Shown piece by piece: positions 1 to 7,542 of a DNA stretch of 14,238 nucleotides. Numbering within the stretch: position 1 is the first letter of the stretch; each line of letters starts with the position of its first letter. The stretch is from Ruminococcaceae bacterium UBA7127 (GTDB lineage: Bacteria; Bacillota; Clostridia; Oscillospirales; Acutalibacteraceae). A program made the position numbers and the translations under genes. Under the pieces are notes generated by a model. That model was not told where the DNA came from and did not search any database. It worked only from the letters and a program-made list of their open reading frames with translations. The stretch covers positions 1 through 14,238 of the forward strand of contig DKXL01000031.1 in NCBI GenBank assembly GCA_002493005.1. Direction: 5' to 3'.

Positions 1-207
1 AAGGCGAGCGTAAAGAAAACAGTCTTTTTTAACTCGGGTATATTAGTCGGAACATAGCTTATAATCGGTAGCCCGAGTCAAGTATATTTCTGTCCGTAAC
101 GCAGGAATCGACTTGAGTTGCTTTGATTTTGTGTAAAGGTACAATCAATCGCTTGAGATGATTTCATTGTCGGGCAAATGACGTATTAAAATATATCATG
201 CTATCTA
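1..207. other. Left-edge intergenic stretch, no gene recognised
   Basis: No supported coding region. On the plus strand, short open frames enter from the left edge and stop at 30-32 and 55-57. One could be the 3' end of a gene lying outside the window, but too little is present to say. A 7-bp inverted repeat, ACTCGGG at 32-38 and CCCGAGT at 72-78, is separated by 33 bases. A weak AAAGA/TCTTT hairpin followed by a T run lies near 12-30 and could be part of a terminator for an upstream plus-strand gene. Confidence 0.35.
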
Positions 208-270
208 CCCGAAAATGGATGCAACGTCACGTTGCCGAATTGTGGGCGGCGTCACGCCGCTTTTAGCGGG
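208..270. other. Compact three-way-junction element (two GTCAC-centred hairpins)
   Basis: Two perfect 15-base palindromes with the same centre, GCAACGTCACGTTGC (221-235) and GCGGCGTCACGCCGC (246-260), sit with centres 25 bases apart. They are enclosed by a pairing of CCCGAAAA (208-215) with TTTTAGCGGG (261-270), which leaves a two-base AG bulge. The result is a cloverleaf-like fold in single-stranded DNA or RNA from either strand. The stems differ in sequence but keep pairing, which looks like selection for structure. It could be a small RNA, a hairpin-bearing repeat or MITE-like element, or a double operator. The pairing is seen in the sequence; the role is not known. Confidence 0.5.
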
Positions 271-372
271 AACACAGAAGAAAGTTAACCAATTTAACAC
301 GTCCCATAAAACGTGGCAGAGGTTTATCGAAGTGTTTTGTAGAGTTATCCGCGCCATAAATTGAGAAAAACA

Positions 373-403
373 CAGGACACAGTATCCAAAATACTGTGTC
401 CTG
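373..403. terminator. Bidirectional rho-independent terminator
   Basis: A perfect 13-bp inverted repeat, CAGGACACAGTAT (373-385) and ATACTGTGTCCTG (391-403), has a 5-base loop. On the minus strand it is followed by TGTTTTTC and lies 20 bases after the symporter stop codon. On the plus strand it is followed by ATTTTTA, so it can also end any plus-strand transcript from 1-370. Confidence 0.9.
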
Positions 404-422
404 ATTTTTATAAGCCTAATTG

Positions 423-1778
423 TTACATTTTGATAATGCCAAACTGTGCCAGTGTATAAGAAATAAGTATCATTATCAGGCAAACAGGTGCAATATACTT
501 TATCATAACGTTAAATAGTTTTTCTCTGCCGAATTTTTCGCCGTTACGTGTAATTTCCTTGGTGAGAGTTTTCGGTTTGATAACCCAGCCTACAAGAATA
601 CAGGTGCACAATGCAACGATTGGCATAAGCACACTGTTGCTGATATAGTCAAAGAATGTGAGGAAGTCCATTCCAAGGATTTGAATACTTGACCAAAGTC
701 CGTTGCCGAGTGAAGCAGGAATGCCCATAAGCAGACAAATGCCTATTACTATCAGGCACGCAACCTTTCTGCTTAGCCTGAATTTGTCCATAATTGATGA
801 TACGATTGCTTCCATAACAGAAATAGCGCTTGTTATAGCGGCAAAGAATACAAGAATAAAGAACAAAAGAGCAATTACATTACCGGCAGGCATTTTATCA
901 AAAACCTTTGGCAGTGTCATAAACATAAGTCCGGGACCGCCTGAGGAGAGTCCGCTTTCGCCGCTGAATATATAAACGGCAGGAACTACCATCAAACCTG
1001 CAAGCAAAGCAACTATGGTATCAAAAATTTCAATCTGATTTACTGATTTGGTAAGGTTGACAGACTTTTTTGTATATGAACCATAAGTTATCATAATTCC
1101 CATTGCAATACTCATTGAGAAGAATAACTGTCCCAGAGCTGCGGCAACGGTTAAAATTGAAAACTTGCTAAAGTCAGGCACAAGATAGTATGCAACACCC
1201 TCTGCGGCATTCGGCAGGGTCAGAGTGTATATCGAAATTCCTATTGTGAGCACGAGCAGAAGGGGCATCAAAAATTTGCTTAGCTTTTCAATGCCTTTTT
1301 CAACGCCAAGCATAATTACAATTACACTCAGCAGCATAAATATCAGGAAAAATATGAGCGGAGAAATAGGATTTCTGATAAAATCCGTGAAATAGCTGTC
1401 ATTTGCCGCATTATGTACAAGTCCCTGAGCATAGACCGTAACATATTTTGTTACCCAGCCGCCGATTACGCAGTAGTAGGGAATGATGATGATAGGCACG
1501 AGCGTTGCAAGATAACCCAAAAACTTAAATTTTTTGTTTAACTTTTCATACGCAAGCACCGGGCTAAGACCTGTTTTTCTGCCGATAGCAATTTCGGCCG
1601 TCAGCAGCGCAAAGCCAAATGTTACAGCTAAGATTAAATATACAAAAATAAATATTCCGCCGCCGTATTGAGCGGCAAGATAGGGGAATCGCCACAGATT
1701 ACCCAGTCCGACAGCACTTCCTGCGGCTGCAAATACAAATCCGAGACCGCCGGAAAAGCTGCTTCGTTTCTTTTCCAT
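423..1778 (-). CDS. Sodium:neurotransmitter symporter (NSS/SNF family) transporter
   Basis: This is a predicted secondary transporter that couples Na+ entry to uptake of an amino acid or related amine across the cytoplasmic membrane. By eye the 451 residues form eleven hydrophobic helices in the LeuT order. Bacterial NSS proteins such as Tyt1 and MhsT also have eleven, lacking helix 12. Helix 1 carries the family signature GSAVGLGNLWRFPY at about residues 20-33, with Asn27 and Arg30 at the same numbers as in LeuT. The unwound helix 6 segment is recognisable as FFSMSIAMGIMITYGSY. Helix 8 has AAITSAISVME, keeping the Thr-Ser pair that ligates Na2 in LeuT. The ATG follows a GAGGTG ribosome binding site at 1784-1789. 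The gene is monocistronic between its own promoter and terminator. The substrate cannot be read from the sequence; hydrophobic or aromatic amino acids are typical. Confidence 0.93.
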   Translation of the reverse strand: MEKKRSSFSGGLGFVFAAAGSAVGLGNLWRFPYLAAQYGGGIFIFVYLILAVTFGFALLTAEIAIGRKTGLSPVLAYEKLNKKFKFLGYLATLVPIIIIPYYCVIGGWVTKYVTVYAQGLVHNAANDSYFTDFIRNPISPLIFFLIFMLLSVIVIMLGVEKGIEKLSKFLMPLLLVLTIGISIYTLTLPNAAEGVAYYLVPDFSKFSILTVAAALGQLFFSMSIAMGIMITYGSYTKKSVNLTKSVNQIEIFDTIVALLAGLMVVPAVYIFSGESGLSSGGPGLMFMTLPKVFDKMPAGNVIALLFFILVFFAAITSAISVMEAIVSSIMDKFRLSRKVACLIVIGICLLMGIPASLGNGLWSSIQILGMDFLTFFDYISNSVLMPIVALCTCILVGWVIKPKTLTKEITRNGEKFGREKLFNVMIKYIAPVCLIMILISYTLAQFGIIKM

Positions 1779-1825
1779 AATTACACCTCATTTTTGTTTA
1801 TAGTTAAAAAGAATAAATCTATTTA

Positions 1826-1854
1826 ATTATACCACAAAATAAGATTGTTTACAA
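1826..1854 (-). promoter_or_regulatory. Sigma-A-type promoter for the symporter gene
   Basis: On the minus strand TTGTAA (1849-1854) and TATAAT (1826-1831) are separated by 17 bases. The -10 is a perfect consensus and the -35 matches 4 of 6. It lies about 48 bases upstream of the symporter start codon. Confidence 0.7.
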
Positions 1855-1966
1855 CATAATTTGGTAAAATTATGTTTATTCACCGTGCTTATTTTCAACA
1901 AAAGCGATACTGCATTTAAAATAATTTAATATTAGCAGGACTTTTAAAATCAGTACCTTATGTTGT

Positions 1967-1995
1967 TTGATTTAGTCGGATGAGTGTGATACAAT
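1967..1995 (+). promoter_or_regulatory. Extended -10 promoter for the GTPase/nuclease-glycosyltransferase unit
   Basis: TTGATT (1967-1972) is followed after 17 bases by TACAAT (1990-1995), preceded by a TG at 1987-1988 that makes an extended -10. A TATAAT at 2002-2007 is an alternative but has no good -35. Initiation from the first would leave a leader of about 30 bases before the ATG at 2031. That is too short for the leader-peptide attenuation known for tet(M). Confidence 0.6.
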
Positions 1996-2030
1996 AATCA
2001 GTATAATATAACGATGAAAGGAATGAGCAG

Positions 2031-4622
2031 ATGAAAAAGATTGTAGTCGGGATTTTGGCACACGTAGATACAGGCAAAACAACATTGTCCGAAGCATTGA
2101 TGTACTGTTCGGGCAACCTGTCAAAACTTGGCAGAGTAGATCACCGAAGCTCATTTCTTGATACTTTCTCGCTTGAGCGTGAACGAGGCATTACGATTTT
2201 TTCAAAGCAGGCGATTTTGCATTACGAACAAACCGAGTTTACACTGCTTGATACTCCCGGTCACGTTGATTTTTCGGCTGAAGCAGAGCGTACTCTTCAG
2301 GTCTTGGATTACGCGATACTTGTAATCAGCGGAACTGACGGCGTTCAAAGCCACACCTACACTCTTTGGAAACTTTTGCGTAAATACAATATTCCTTGCT
2401 TTATATTTGTTAACAAAATGGATTTGGACGGAGCAGACAAGCATATTGTTATGAATCAGATTAGGACTAAGCTTAGCGACGGTTGTGTTGATTTTGATGA
2501 TATGCAAAGCAACGAATTTTTTGAAAATATAGCGGTTTGCGATGATAAACTGCTTGAAAAGTATTATGAAACAGATACGCTTGCTCACAGCGACATTGCC
2601 GGTGCAATAAAGCACAGACAGGTTTTTCCGTGTCTGTTTGGATCTGCGCTCAGGCTTGACGGAGTTCAAAATCTGCTGAAATGCCTTGATAACTACTCTC
2701 AAATGCCTGATTACGGCGATGAATTCGGCGGAAAGGTATACAAGATTTCCGAGGATAGTGCGGGCAACCGACTGACATTTTTAAAGGTGACAGGCGGTAC
2801 TCTTAGCGTGCGTGAGGTACTGAAAAGCCCTAAAAATATTGACTCGGAAAAGATAAATCAGATAAGGATTTATTCAGGCGAAAAATTTACTTCTCCAATC
2901 GAAGTGCAGGCAGGTACAATCTGCGCTGTCACGGGAATAACCTTTGCAAAGCCCGGCGACGGACTCGGAACAGAAAAAAACTCTGCTTTGCCGATACTCG
3001 AGCCTGTTTTGACCTACAAGGTGGGATTACCTGCCGGAGTTGACGCACACACTGCTCTGTCAAAGCTCAGAATACTCGAAAGCGAGGACCCCCAGCTGAA
3101 TATTTTCTGGAACGAACCGCTTGGGGAAATTCATCTTCGTCTTATGGGTGAAATTCAGCTTGAGGTGCTGCAAAGCATCATTGAACAGCGGTTTGGTATG
3201 CACGTTACATTTGGCACAGGTAACATAATTTATAAAGAAACTATCGCAAACAAGGTTGAGGGAGTAGGGCATTTTGAACCGCTCAGGCATTATGCCGAGG
3301 TTCATCTGCTGTTAAAGCCCGGCAAGCGCGGCAGTGGGCTTGTAATCAAGTCAGATTGCCGTGATGACCGCCTTGATAAAAACTGGCAAAGACTCATATT
3401 GACCCACTTGTATGAAAAAACTCACATAGGTGTGCTTACAGGCTCACCTGTGACGGACATTGAAATAACCCTTGTGTCGGGCAAGGCACACTCAAAACAC
3501 ACTGAGGGCGGCGACTTTAGACAGGCAACATACCGTGCTGTGCGCCAAGGGCTGAGAAGTGCTCAGAGCATTTTGCTTGAGCCTGTATACGAATTTTTCC
3601 TTGAAGTGCCGAATGAAAATATCGGAAGAGCAATGTCTGATATTCAAAGAATGAGCGGAAGCTTTGAACCTCCGATATCAAACGGCGAATTTACAACGCT
3701 TGCAGGCACAGCTCCTGTTGCTGCAATGGGAGGCTACGTCAAAGAGGTCATACAGTATACACGTGGCAAGGGCAGGCTGAATTGCAGTCTTAAGGGCTAT
3801 GAACCGTGCCACAATGCAGAAGAGATAATTGAACGCATCGGATACAACTGCGACAACGACATTAACAACCCCTGTGATTCTGTTTTTTGTTCACATGGCG
3901 CAGGACATACTGTTAAGTGGAACGAGGTTAAGGACTATATGCATTTGCCGAGTGTGCTTGCAAAGCCAAAAAGCGAAAACACAACAGTTCACGGCAAAGA
4001 TGCCTTTGCAAAGTATAGAACGCAGGAGGATTTGTTTGCGCTTGACAAAGAGCTAATGCAAATATTTGAACAGACCTACGGACCTATAGTCAGAAAAAAT
4101 TATAACAAAACTGCCAAACGACATGTTGCCGCACTGAACACTGATAATCAAAATCACCGCAAACCTACTCCCAAATATGACGGCACAGAATATGTGCTTG
4201 TAGATGGCTACAATGTAATTTATTCGTGGGACAAGCTGAGATATGCGGCTGAGGGCAGCTTTGACGGCGCACGGGAATCGCTGATAACAATTCTTTCAAA
4301 CTATCAGGGATTTAAAAAGTGCGAGCTGATTGCAGTGTTTGATGCCTACAAGGTTAAGGGCGGTCATCGTGAGATTGAGCGCGTCAACGGTATCAGCGTT
4401 GTGTATACCAAGGAGGCGGAAACCGCCGATATGTATATTGAGCGTGTATCGCACAAGCTTGCCAAAAACCACAGGGTTAGGGTTGTAACATCTGACGGAT
4501 TGGAGCAGATGATAATACTGGGCAATGGTGCGCTCAGGGTTTCGTCAAGGGCTTTTCAAGAGGAAATAAAGCAGGCTGAGGAGGAGATACGCAGGATTAT
4601 TTCAGATACCTGCAACAATTAA
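2031..4622 (+). CDS. TetM-like translational GTPase fused to a C-terminal NYN/YacP (Rae1-like) nuclease domain
   Basis: The N-terminal two thirds follow the plan of EF-G-like ribosomal protection proteins. G motifs are AHVDTGKT (10-17), RGITI (52-56), DTPGH (74-78) and NKMD (128-131), followed by the beta-barrel, III, IV and V regions. As in TetM there is no EF-G-type G' insertion. The domain IV loop reads SGKAHSKHTEGGDFR (483-497), unlike the tetracycline-displacing loop of TetM. Cys607, Cys615, Cys620, His622 and His626 form a possible metal site. After a linker of about 75 residues, 721 onward matches YacP/Rae1, the ribosome-dependent mRNA endonuclease of Bacillus subtilis. Motifs are VDGYN with Asp725, VFDAY with Asp771, ETAD with Asp800 and TSD with Asp822, then NGALRVSSR. 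Length is 863 residues against about 640 for TetM. The start follows an AAAGGA site at 2017-2022. A role in rescuing or dismantling stalled ribosomes is inference. Confidence 0.92.
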   Translation: MKKIVVGILAHVDTGKTTLSEALMYCSGNLSKLGRVDHRSSFLDTFSLERERGITIFSKQAILHYEQTEFTLLDTPGHVDFSAEAERTLQVLDYAILVISGTDGVQSHTYTLWKLLRKYNIPCFIFVNKMDLDGADKHIVMNQIRTKLSDGCVDFDDMQSNEFFENIAVCDDKLLEKYYETDTLAHSDIAGAIKHRQVFPCLFGSALRLDGVQNLLKCLDNYSQMPDYGDEFGGKVYKISEDSAGNRLTFLKVTGGTLSVREVLKSPKNIDSEKINQIRIYSGEKFTSPIEVQAGTICAVTGITFAKPGDGLGTEKNSALPILEPVLTYKVGLPAGVDAHTALSKLRILESEDPQLNIFWNEPLGEIHLRLMGEIQLEVLQSIIEQRFGMHVTFGTGNIIYKETIANKVEGVGHFEPLRHYAEVHLLLKPGKRGSGLVIKSDCRDDRLDKNWQRLILTHLYEKTHIGVLTGSPVTDIEITLVSGKAHSKHTEGGDFRQATYRAVRQGLRSAQSILLEPVYEFFLEVPNENIGRAMSDIQRMSGSFEPPISNGEFTTLAGTAPVAAMGGYVKEVIQYTRGKGRLNCSLKGYEPCHNAEEIIERIGYNCDNDINNPCDSVFCSHGAGHTVKWNEVKDYMHLPSVLAKPKSENTTVHGKDAFAKYRTQEDLFALDKELMQIFEQTYGPIVRKNYNKTAKRHVAALNTDNQNHRKPTPKYDGTEYVLVDGYNVIYSWDKLRYAAEGSFDGARESLITILSNYQGFKKCELIAVFDAYKVKGGHREIERVNGISVVYTKEAETADMYIERVSHKLAKNHRVRVVTSDGLEQMIILGNGALRVSSRAFQEEIKQAEEEIRRIISDTCNN

Positions 4623-4648
4623 TTATACTTTGAGAAAGGCAAAACGGA

Positions 4649-6007
4649 ATGAAATTTATAAAAAGACACCGTAATAATCTTCAGTATATAGTTTTTGCAA
4701 TACTGTCGTTATTCTCATTAAGCCTGATTTTTAACAATAATGTATGGTTTGACGAGGCATATACTCTTTCATTAATACAACATAATTACTCCGAGATAAT
4801 TGAAATACTAAAAACCGATATGCACCCACCTTTGTACTTTATATCTCTAAAATTTTTTTGTGAGATTTTTGGTTATTCTGTTATGGCAACCAAAATATTT
4901 TCGGTAATCGGCTATATTGCAACGCTTTTGCTCGGCTGTACAGTGATTAAAAAGCATTTTGGTTTAGGCACCTCAATAATCTATATGCTTACCATAGGTG
5001 CGATTCCTATGTCACTTTATTTCAGCGTTCAGCAAAGGTCATATCAATGGTGCATATTTTTTGTTACGCTTTGCTTTATAGAGGCTCTGCTGTTTATTGA
5101 AAACCACAGGGCTTGCCATTGCATTCTTTTGGTTATTGCCGCTTTATTTGCCGCATACAATCATATCTATGCGCTTTTAGCTATCGGAGTGATATTTGCA
5201 TTTGTAAATATCTATATTTTAGTAAAATGCAGAAAGCTGATAAAAGCAATAATTATTGCCGACATTTCTATGATAATCGGGTATTCACCTTGGATTTTTC
5301 CCCTTTTATCTCAAGCCGGGTCGGCATCAGACGGATTTTGGCTGACAGGCGTTGAACCGCTGTCGGTGATTGTATTTGTATCGGGAATTGTAGTTTCAGC
5401 GGCAATACTTGCCAAAAAAGAAAACCGCAGGTTGCCTATAATCTTTGCAATTATTTGTGTTCTGAGTGTTCAGGCAATAGGACTTATAGTTACGATTTTT
5501 ATTCGTCCGTTTTATATATCACGGTATTGTGTTGTAATTTTAGGAGTTTTTGCATTGCTTGTTGCTTTTGGGGTAAAAACCGCAAAAGGTAAACTAAAAA
5601 AGGCAATTTGCATATTGCTTTGCGTGCTTAATATAGCTTGCGTTTCTGTTACGGGAATGCTTGAATACAATTCATCAATGAACAACTTTTTTAATCGGTT
5701 TAACAGTATTGGTTCTTCATCAGATGTTTTTGTATATTGCGACAGCTCGTTTGGGATTATGTCATATTATCTTCCCGATAATACGCATATATGCACATAC
5801 AAAAAAGCATGGTTTGACGCATTTGACAATATTGAATGTATTGATAAGAACGAGCTTGATGACAAAATAAGCACCGCCGATACCGTTTGGTTTGTAAAAA
5901 ATGAATTAACTAAGGTGCCTAAATATATAGAAAATAATTTTGACTTAAAATTGACAGATACATTTAAATGCGATTTTAATACCTTTGAACTATATACATT
6001 GAAATAG
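4649..6007 (+). CDS. GT-C (GT39/ArnT-like) membrane glycosyltransferase
   Basis: This is a predicted polytopic enzyme that transfers a sugar from a polyprenyl-phosphate donor to an acceptor on the outer face of the membrane. It has roughly ten hydrophobic helices within residues 12-340 and a soluble C-terminal tail of about 110 residues. After helix 1, the first external loop carries the acidic pair of the GT-C fold in VWFDEAYTL (Asp35, Glu36). The DMHPPLYF motif (57-64), typical of PMT/ArnT-like proteins, follows. At 452 residues it is shorter than full-size PMTs but normal for bacterial members. The ATG is preceded by GAGAAAGG (4632-4639), and only 26 bases separate it from the upstream fusion gene, so the two are probably co-transcribed. 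Donor and acceptor cannot be deduced. The operon link to a translation factor is unexplained. Confidence 0.8.
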   Translation: MKFIKRHRNNLQYIVFAILSLFSLSLIFNNNVWFDEAYTLSLIQHNYSEIIEILKTDMHPPLYFISLKFFCEIFGYSVMATKIFSVIGYIATLLLGCTVIKKHFGLGTSIIYMLTIGAIPMSLYFSVQQRSYQWCIFFVTLCFIEALLFIENHRACHCILLVIAALFAAYNHIYALLAIGVIFAFVNIYILVKCRKLIKAIIIADISMIIGYSPWIFPLLSQAGSASDGFWLTGVEPLSVIVFVSGIVVSAAILAKKENRRLPIIFAIICVLSVQAIGLIVTIFIRPFYISRYCVVILGVFALLVAFGVKTAKGKLKKAICILLCVLNIACVSVTGMLEYNSSMNNFFNRFNSIGSSSDVFVYCDSSFGIMSYYLPDNTHICTYKKAWFDAFDNIECIDKNELDDKISTADTVWFVKNELTKVPKYIENNFDLKLTDTFKCDFNTFELYTLK

Positions 6008-6051
6008 ACGTTACGATTAACAATTCAATCAGTTACTTATAAAGTAAAAAA

Positions 6052-6077
6052 TAAGGAAGCCGTATTAGGCTTCCTTA
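6052..6077. terminator. Bidirectional terminator between convergent operons
   Basis: A perfect 10-bp inverted repeat, TAAGGAAGCC (6052-6061) and GGCTTCCTTA (6068-6077), encloses a 6-base loop. The minus strand continues as TTTTTTACTTT, ideal for ending the glycogen operon, whose last stop lies about 20 bases upstream. The plus strand continues AATTTTGC, a weaker terminator for the glycosyltransferase gene. Confidence 0.88.
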
Positions 6078-6099
6078 AATTTTGCTGTTTATTATGCTG

Positions 6100-7527
6100 T
6101 TACGCCCATCTGAGGGTGTCGTTATAAAGGTTAATATAATCCTGTGCCGAGCGCTCCCAGCTGTTGTCGCTCATCATTGCACGCCACATAAGCTGATGCC
6201 ATCCCTGGTCGTCCTGAATGCCCCACAACGCTCTTCTTACGGCAAACTGCATATCAGCAGTGTCGTAGTTCTTGAAGGTGAAGCCGTTGCCGTAGTTGTC
6301 AGCGCTGTCAAATACGGAGTCTTTAAGACCGCCAACCTCACGAACAACAGGAATTGTACCGTACCGAAGTGCAATCATTTGTGCAAGACCGCAAGGCTCC
6401 TGTGCAGACGGCATAAGGAAGATATCTGCACCTGAATAAATCTTGCGTGCAAGTTCAGGCACAAAGCCGTGACAGAAGCAAAGTCTGCCGGGATATTTTG
6501 CCTGCATATAGTTAAAGAAGTCCTCGTATTCCTTATCGCCCGAGCCGAGAATTACAAACTGCATATTCTCGGTGTTCATAAGCTCTTCAAGTCCCATTCT
6601 TACAAGGTCAAGACCTTTGTGAGCAACGAGTCGTGTAACCATACCGACAAGAGGAACATTCCAGCGCTGTTCAAGACACAAGCGCTCCTGCAATGCTCTT
6701 TTACACTCGCCCTTGCCGCTCATATCGTCCTTTGAATAATTCCTGTAGAGCTGATAGTCGGTTTCAGGGTTATAGCTTGCTGTGTCAATGCCGTTTTTGA
6801 TGCCGCACAGCTTGTAATGACGAAGATTAAGCTCATCCTGCAAGCTCCAGCCAAACCAAGGATCTTTGATTTCAGCGGCATAGCTTGGAGATACCGTAGA
6901 CACACGGGTTGCAGTTTCTATAGCACCCTTCATCATATTGAGCTTTCCGTTCATCTCAAGGATTTTGGTTTCGGAAGCAGGAATGCCGACACACTCGGTG
7001 TTAACCTCCCAGCCGTACTCACCCTGATACTGGATATTGTGAATTGTAAATATGCTCTTTATGTTGTAGTACCATGGTCTGTGTGAATAGAACAGATAAT
7101 AGTAGGTGGGCACAAGAGCAGTCTGCCAGTCATTGCAGTGGATTATGTCCGGATGGAAATCAATGTATGGAAGCATCTCAAGAATTGCACGAGAAAAGAA
7201 TGCAAATCTTTCAGCGTCATCATAGTGACCGTAAAGAGTACCTCTCTTGAAGTAGTACTCGTTGTCAATAAAGTAGTAGGTGCAGTCGTTCCAGCGTGCC
7301 CAAAAGAGTCCGCAGTACTGGTGACGCCAAGCAACCGGTACAGTAAAGTTTGTGATAAAGTTGAGCTGATTTTTAAGATCCTGAGGAATTGTGCCGTACA
7401 GCGGAACAACAATTCGACAGTCCTGACCTTTTCTGCAAAGTGTGTGCGGAAGACTTCCTGCAACATCGGCAAGTCCGCCGCTGCCGCAATAAGGGTTTGC
7501 CTCTGAGGCACAGTATAATATTCTCAT
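6100..7527 (-). CDS. glgA: Glycogen synthase (ADP-glucose type), Lys15 replaced by Gly
   Basis: GlgA transfers glucose from ADP-glucose to the non-reducing end of an alpha-1,4-glucan in the cytoplasm. The 475 residues match the usual length (477 in E. coli). Both Rossmann halves of the GT5 family are present: HCNDWQTALVP, IHNIQYQGEYG, TRLVAHKGLDLV with the donor-binding Arg and Lys, and the acidic EPCGLAQ motif. One departure stands out. The N-terminal KTGGLADV motif reads GSGGLADV, so residue 15, Lys in E. coli and implicated in ADP-glucose binding, is Gly. The gene is last in the glg operon, 15 bases after glgD, with a perfect AGGAGGT site (7535-7541) inside that gap. The Gly15 change may be typical of a clostridial GlgA clade rather than a defect, since all other active-site motifs are intact. 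Confidence 0.95.
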   Translation of the reverse strand: MRILYCASEANPYCGSGGLADVAGSLPHTLCRKGQDCRIVVPLYGTIPQDLKNQLNFITNFTVPVAWRHQYCGLFWARWNDCTYYFIDNEYYFKRGTLYGHYDDAERFAFFSRAILEMLPYIDFHPDIIHCNDWQTALVPTYYYLFYSHRPWYYNIKSIFTIHNIQYQGEYGWEVNTECVGIPASETKILEMNGKLNMMKGAIETATRVSTVSPSYAAEIKDPWFGWSLQDELNLRHYKLCGIKNGIDTASYNPETDYQLYRNYSKDDMSGKGECKRALQERLCLEQRWNVPLVGMVTRLVAHKGLDLVRMGLEELMNTENMQFVILGSGDKEYEDFFNYMQAKYPGRLCFCHGFVPELARKIYSGADIFLMPSAQEPCGLAQMIALRYGTIPVVREVGGLKDSVFDSADNYGNGFTFKNYDTADMQFAVRRALWGIQDDQGWHQLMWRAMMSDNSWERSAQDYINLYNDTLRWA

Positions 7528-7542
7528 CTGTTTTACCTCCTG

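Noticed and set aside
32..78. Terminator formed by ACTCGGG/CCCGAGT
   Set aside because: The 33-base loop is long for a 7-bp stem and no T run follows on either strand close to the stem.
205..483. A 92-codon minus-strand open frame
   Set aside because: It starts inside the 3' end of the symporter gene, runs through the terminator hairpin and the palindromic element, and has no ribosome binding site or recognisable domain.
2031..4622. Naming the gene tet(M) or calling tetracycline resistance
   Set aside because: The family is right, but the domain IV loop differs, an extra nuclease domain is present and the short leader leaves no room for tet(M)-type attenuation. Resistance cannot be claimed.
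7143..7511. Open frames of 122 codons on both strands inside glgA
   Set aside because: They overlap the well-supported glgA frame throughout and show no homology or start signals of their own.
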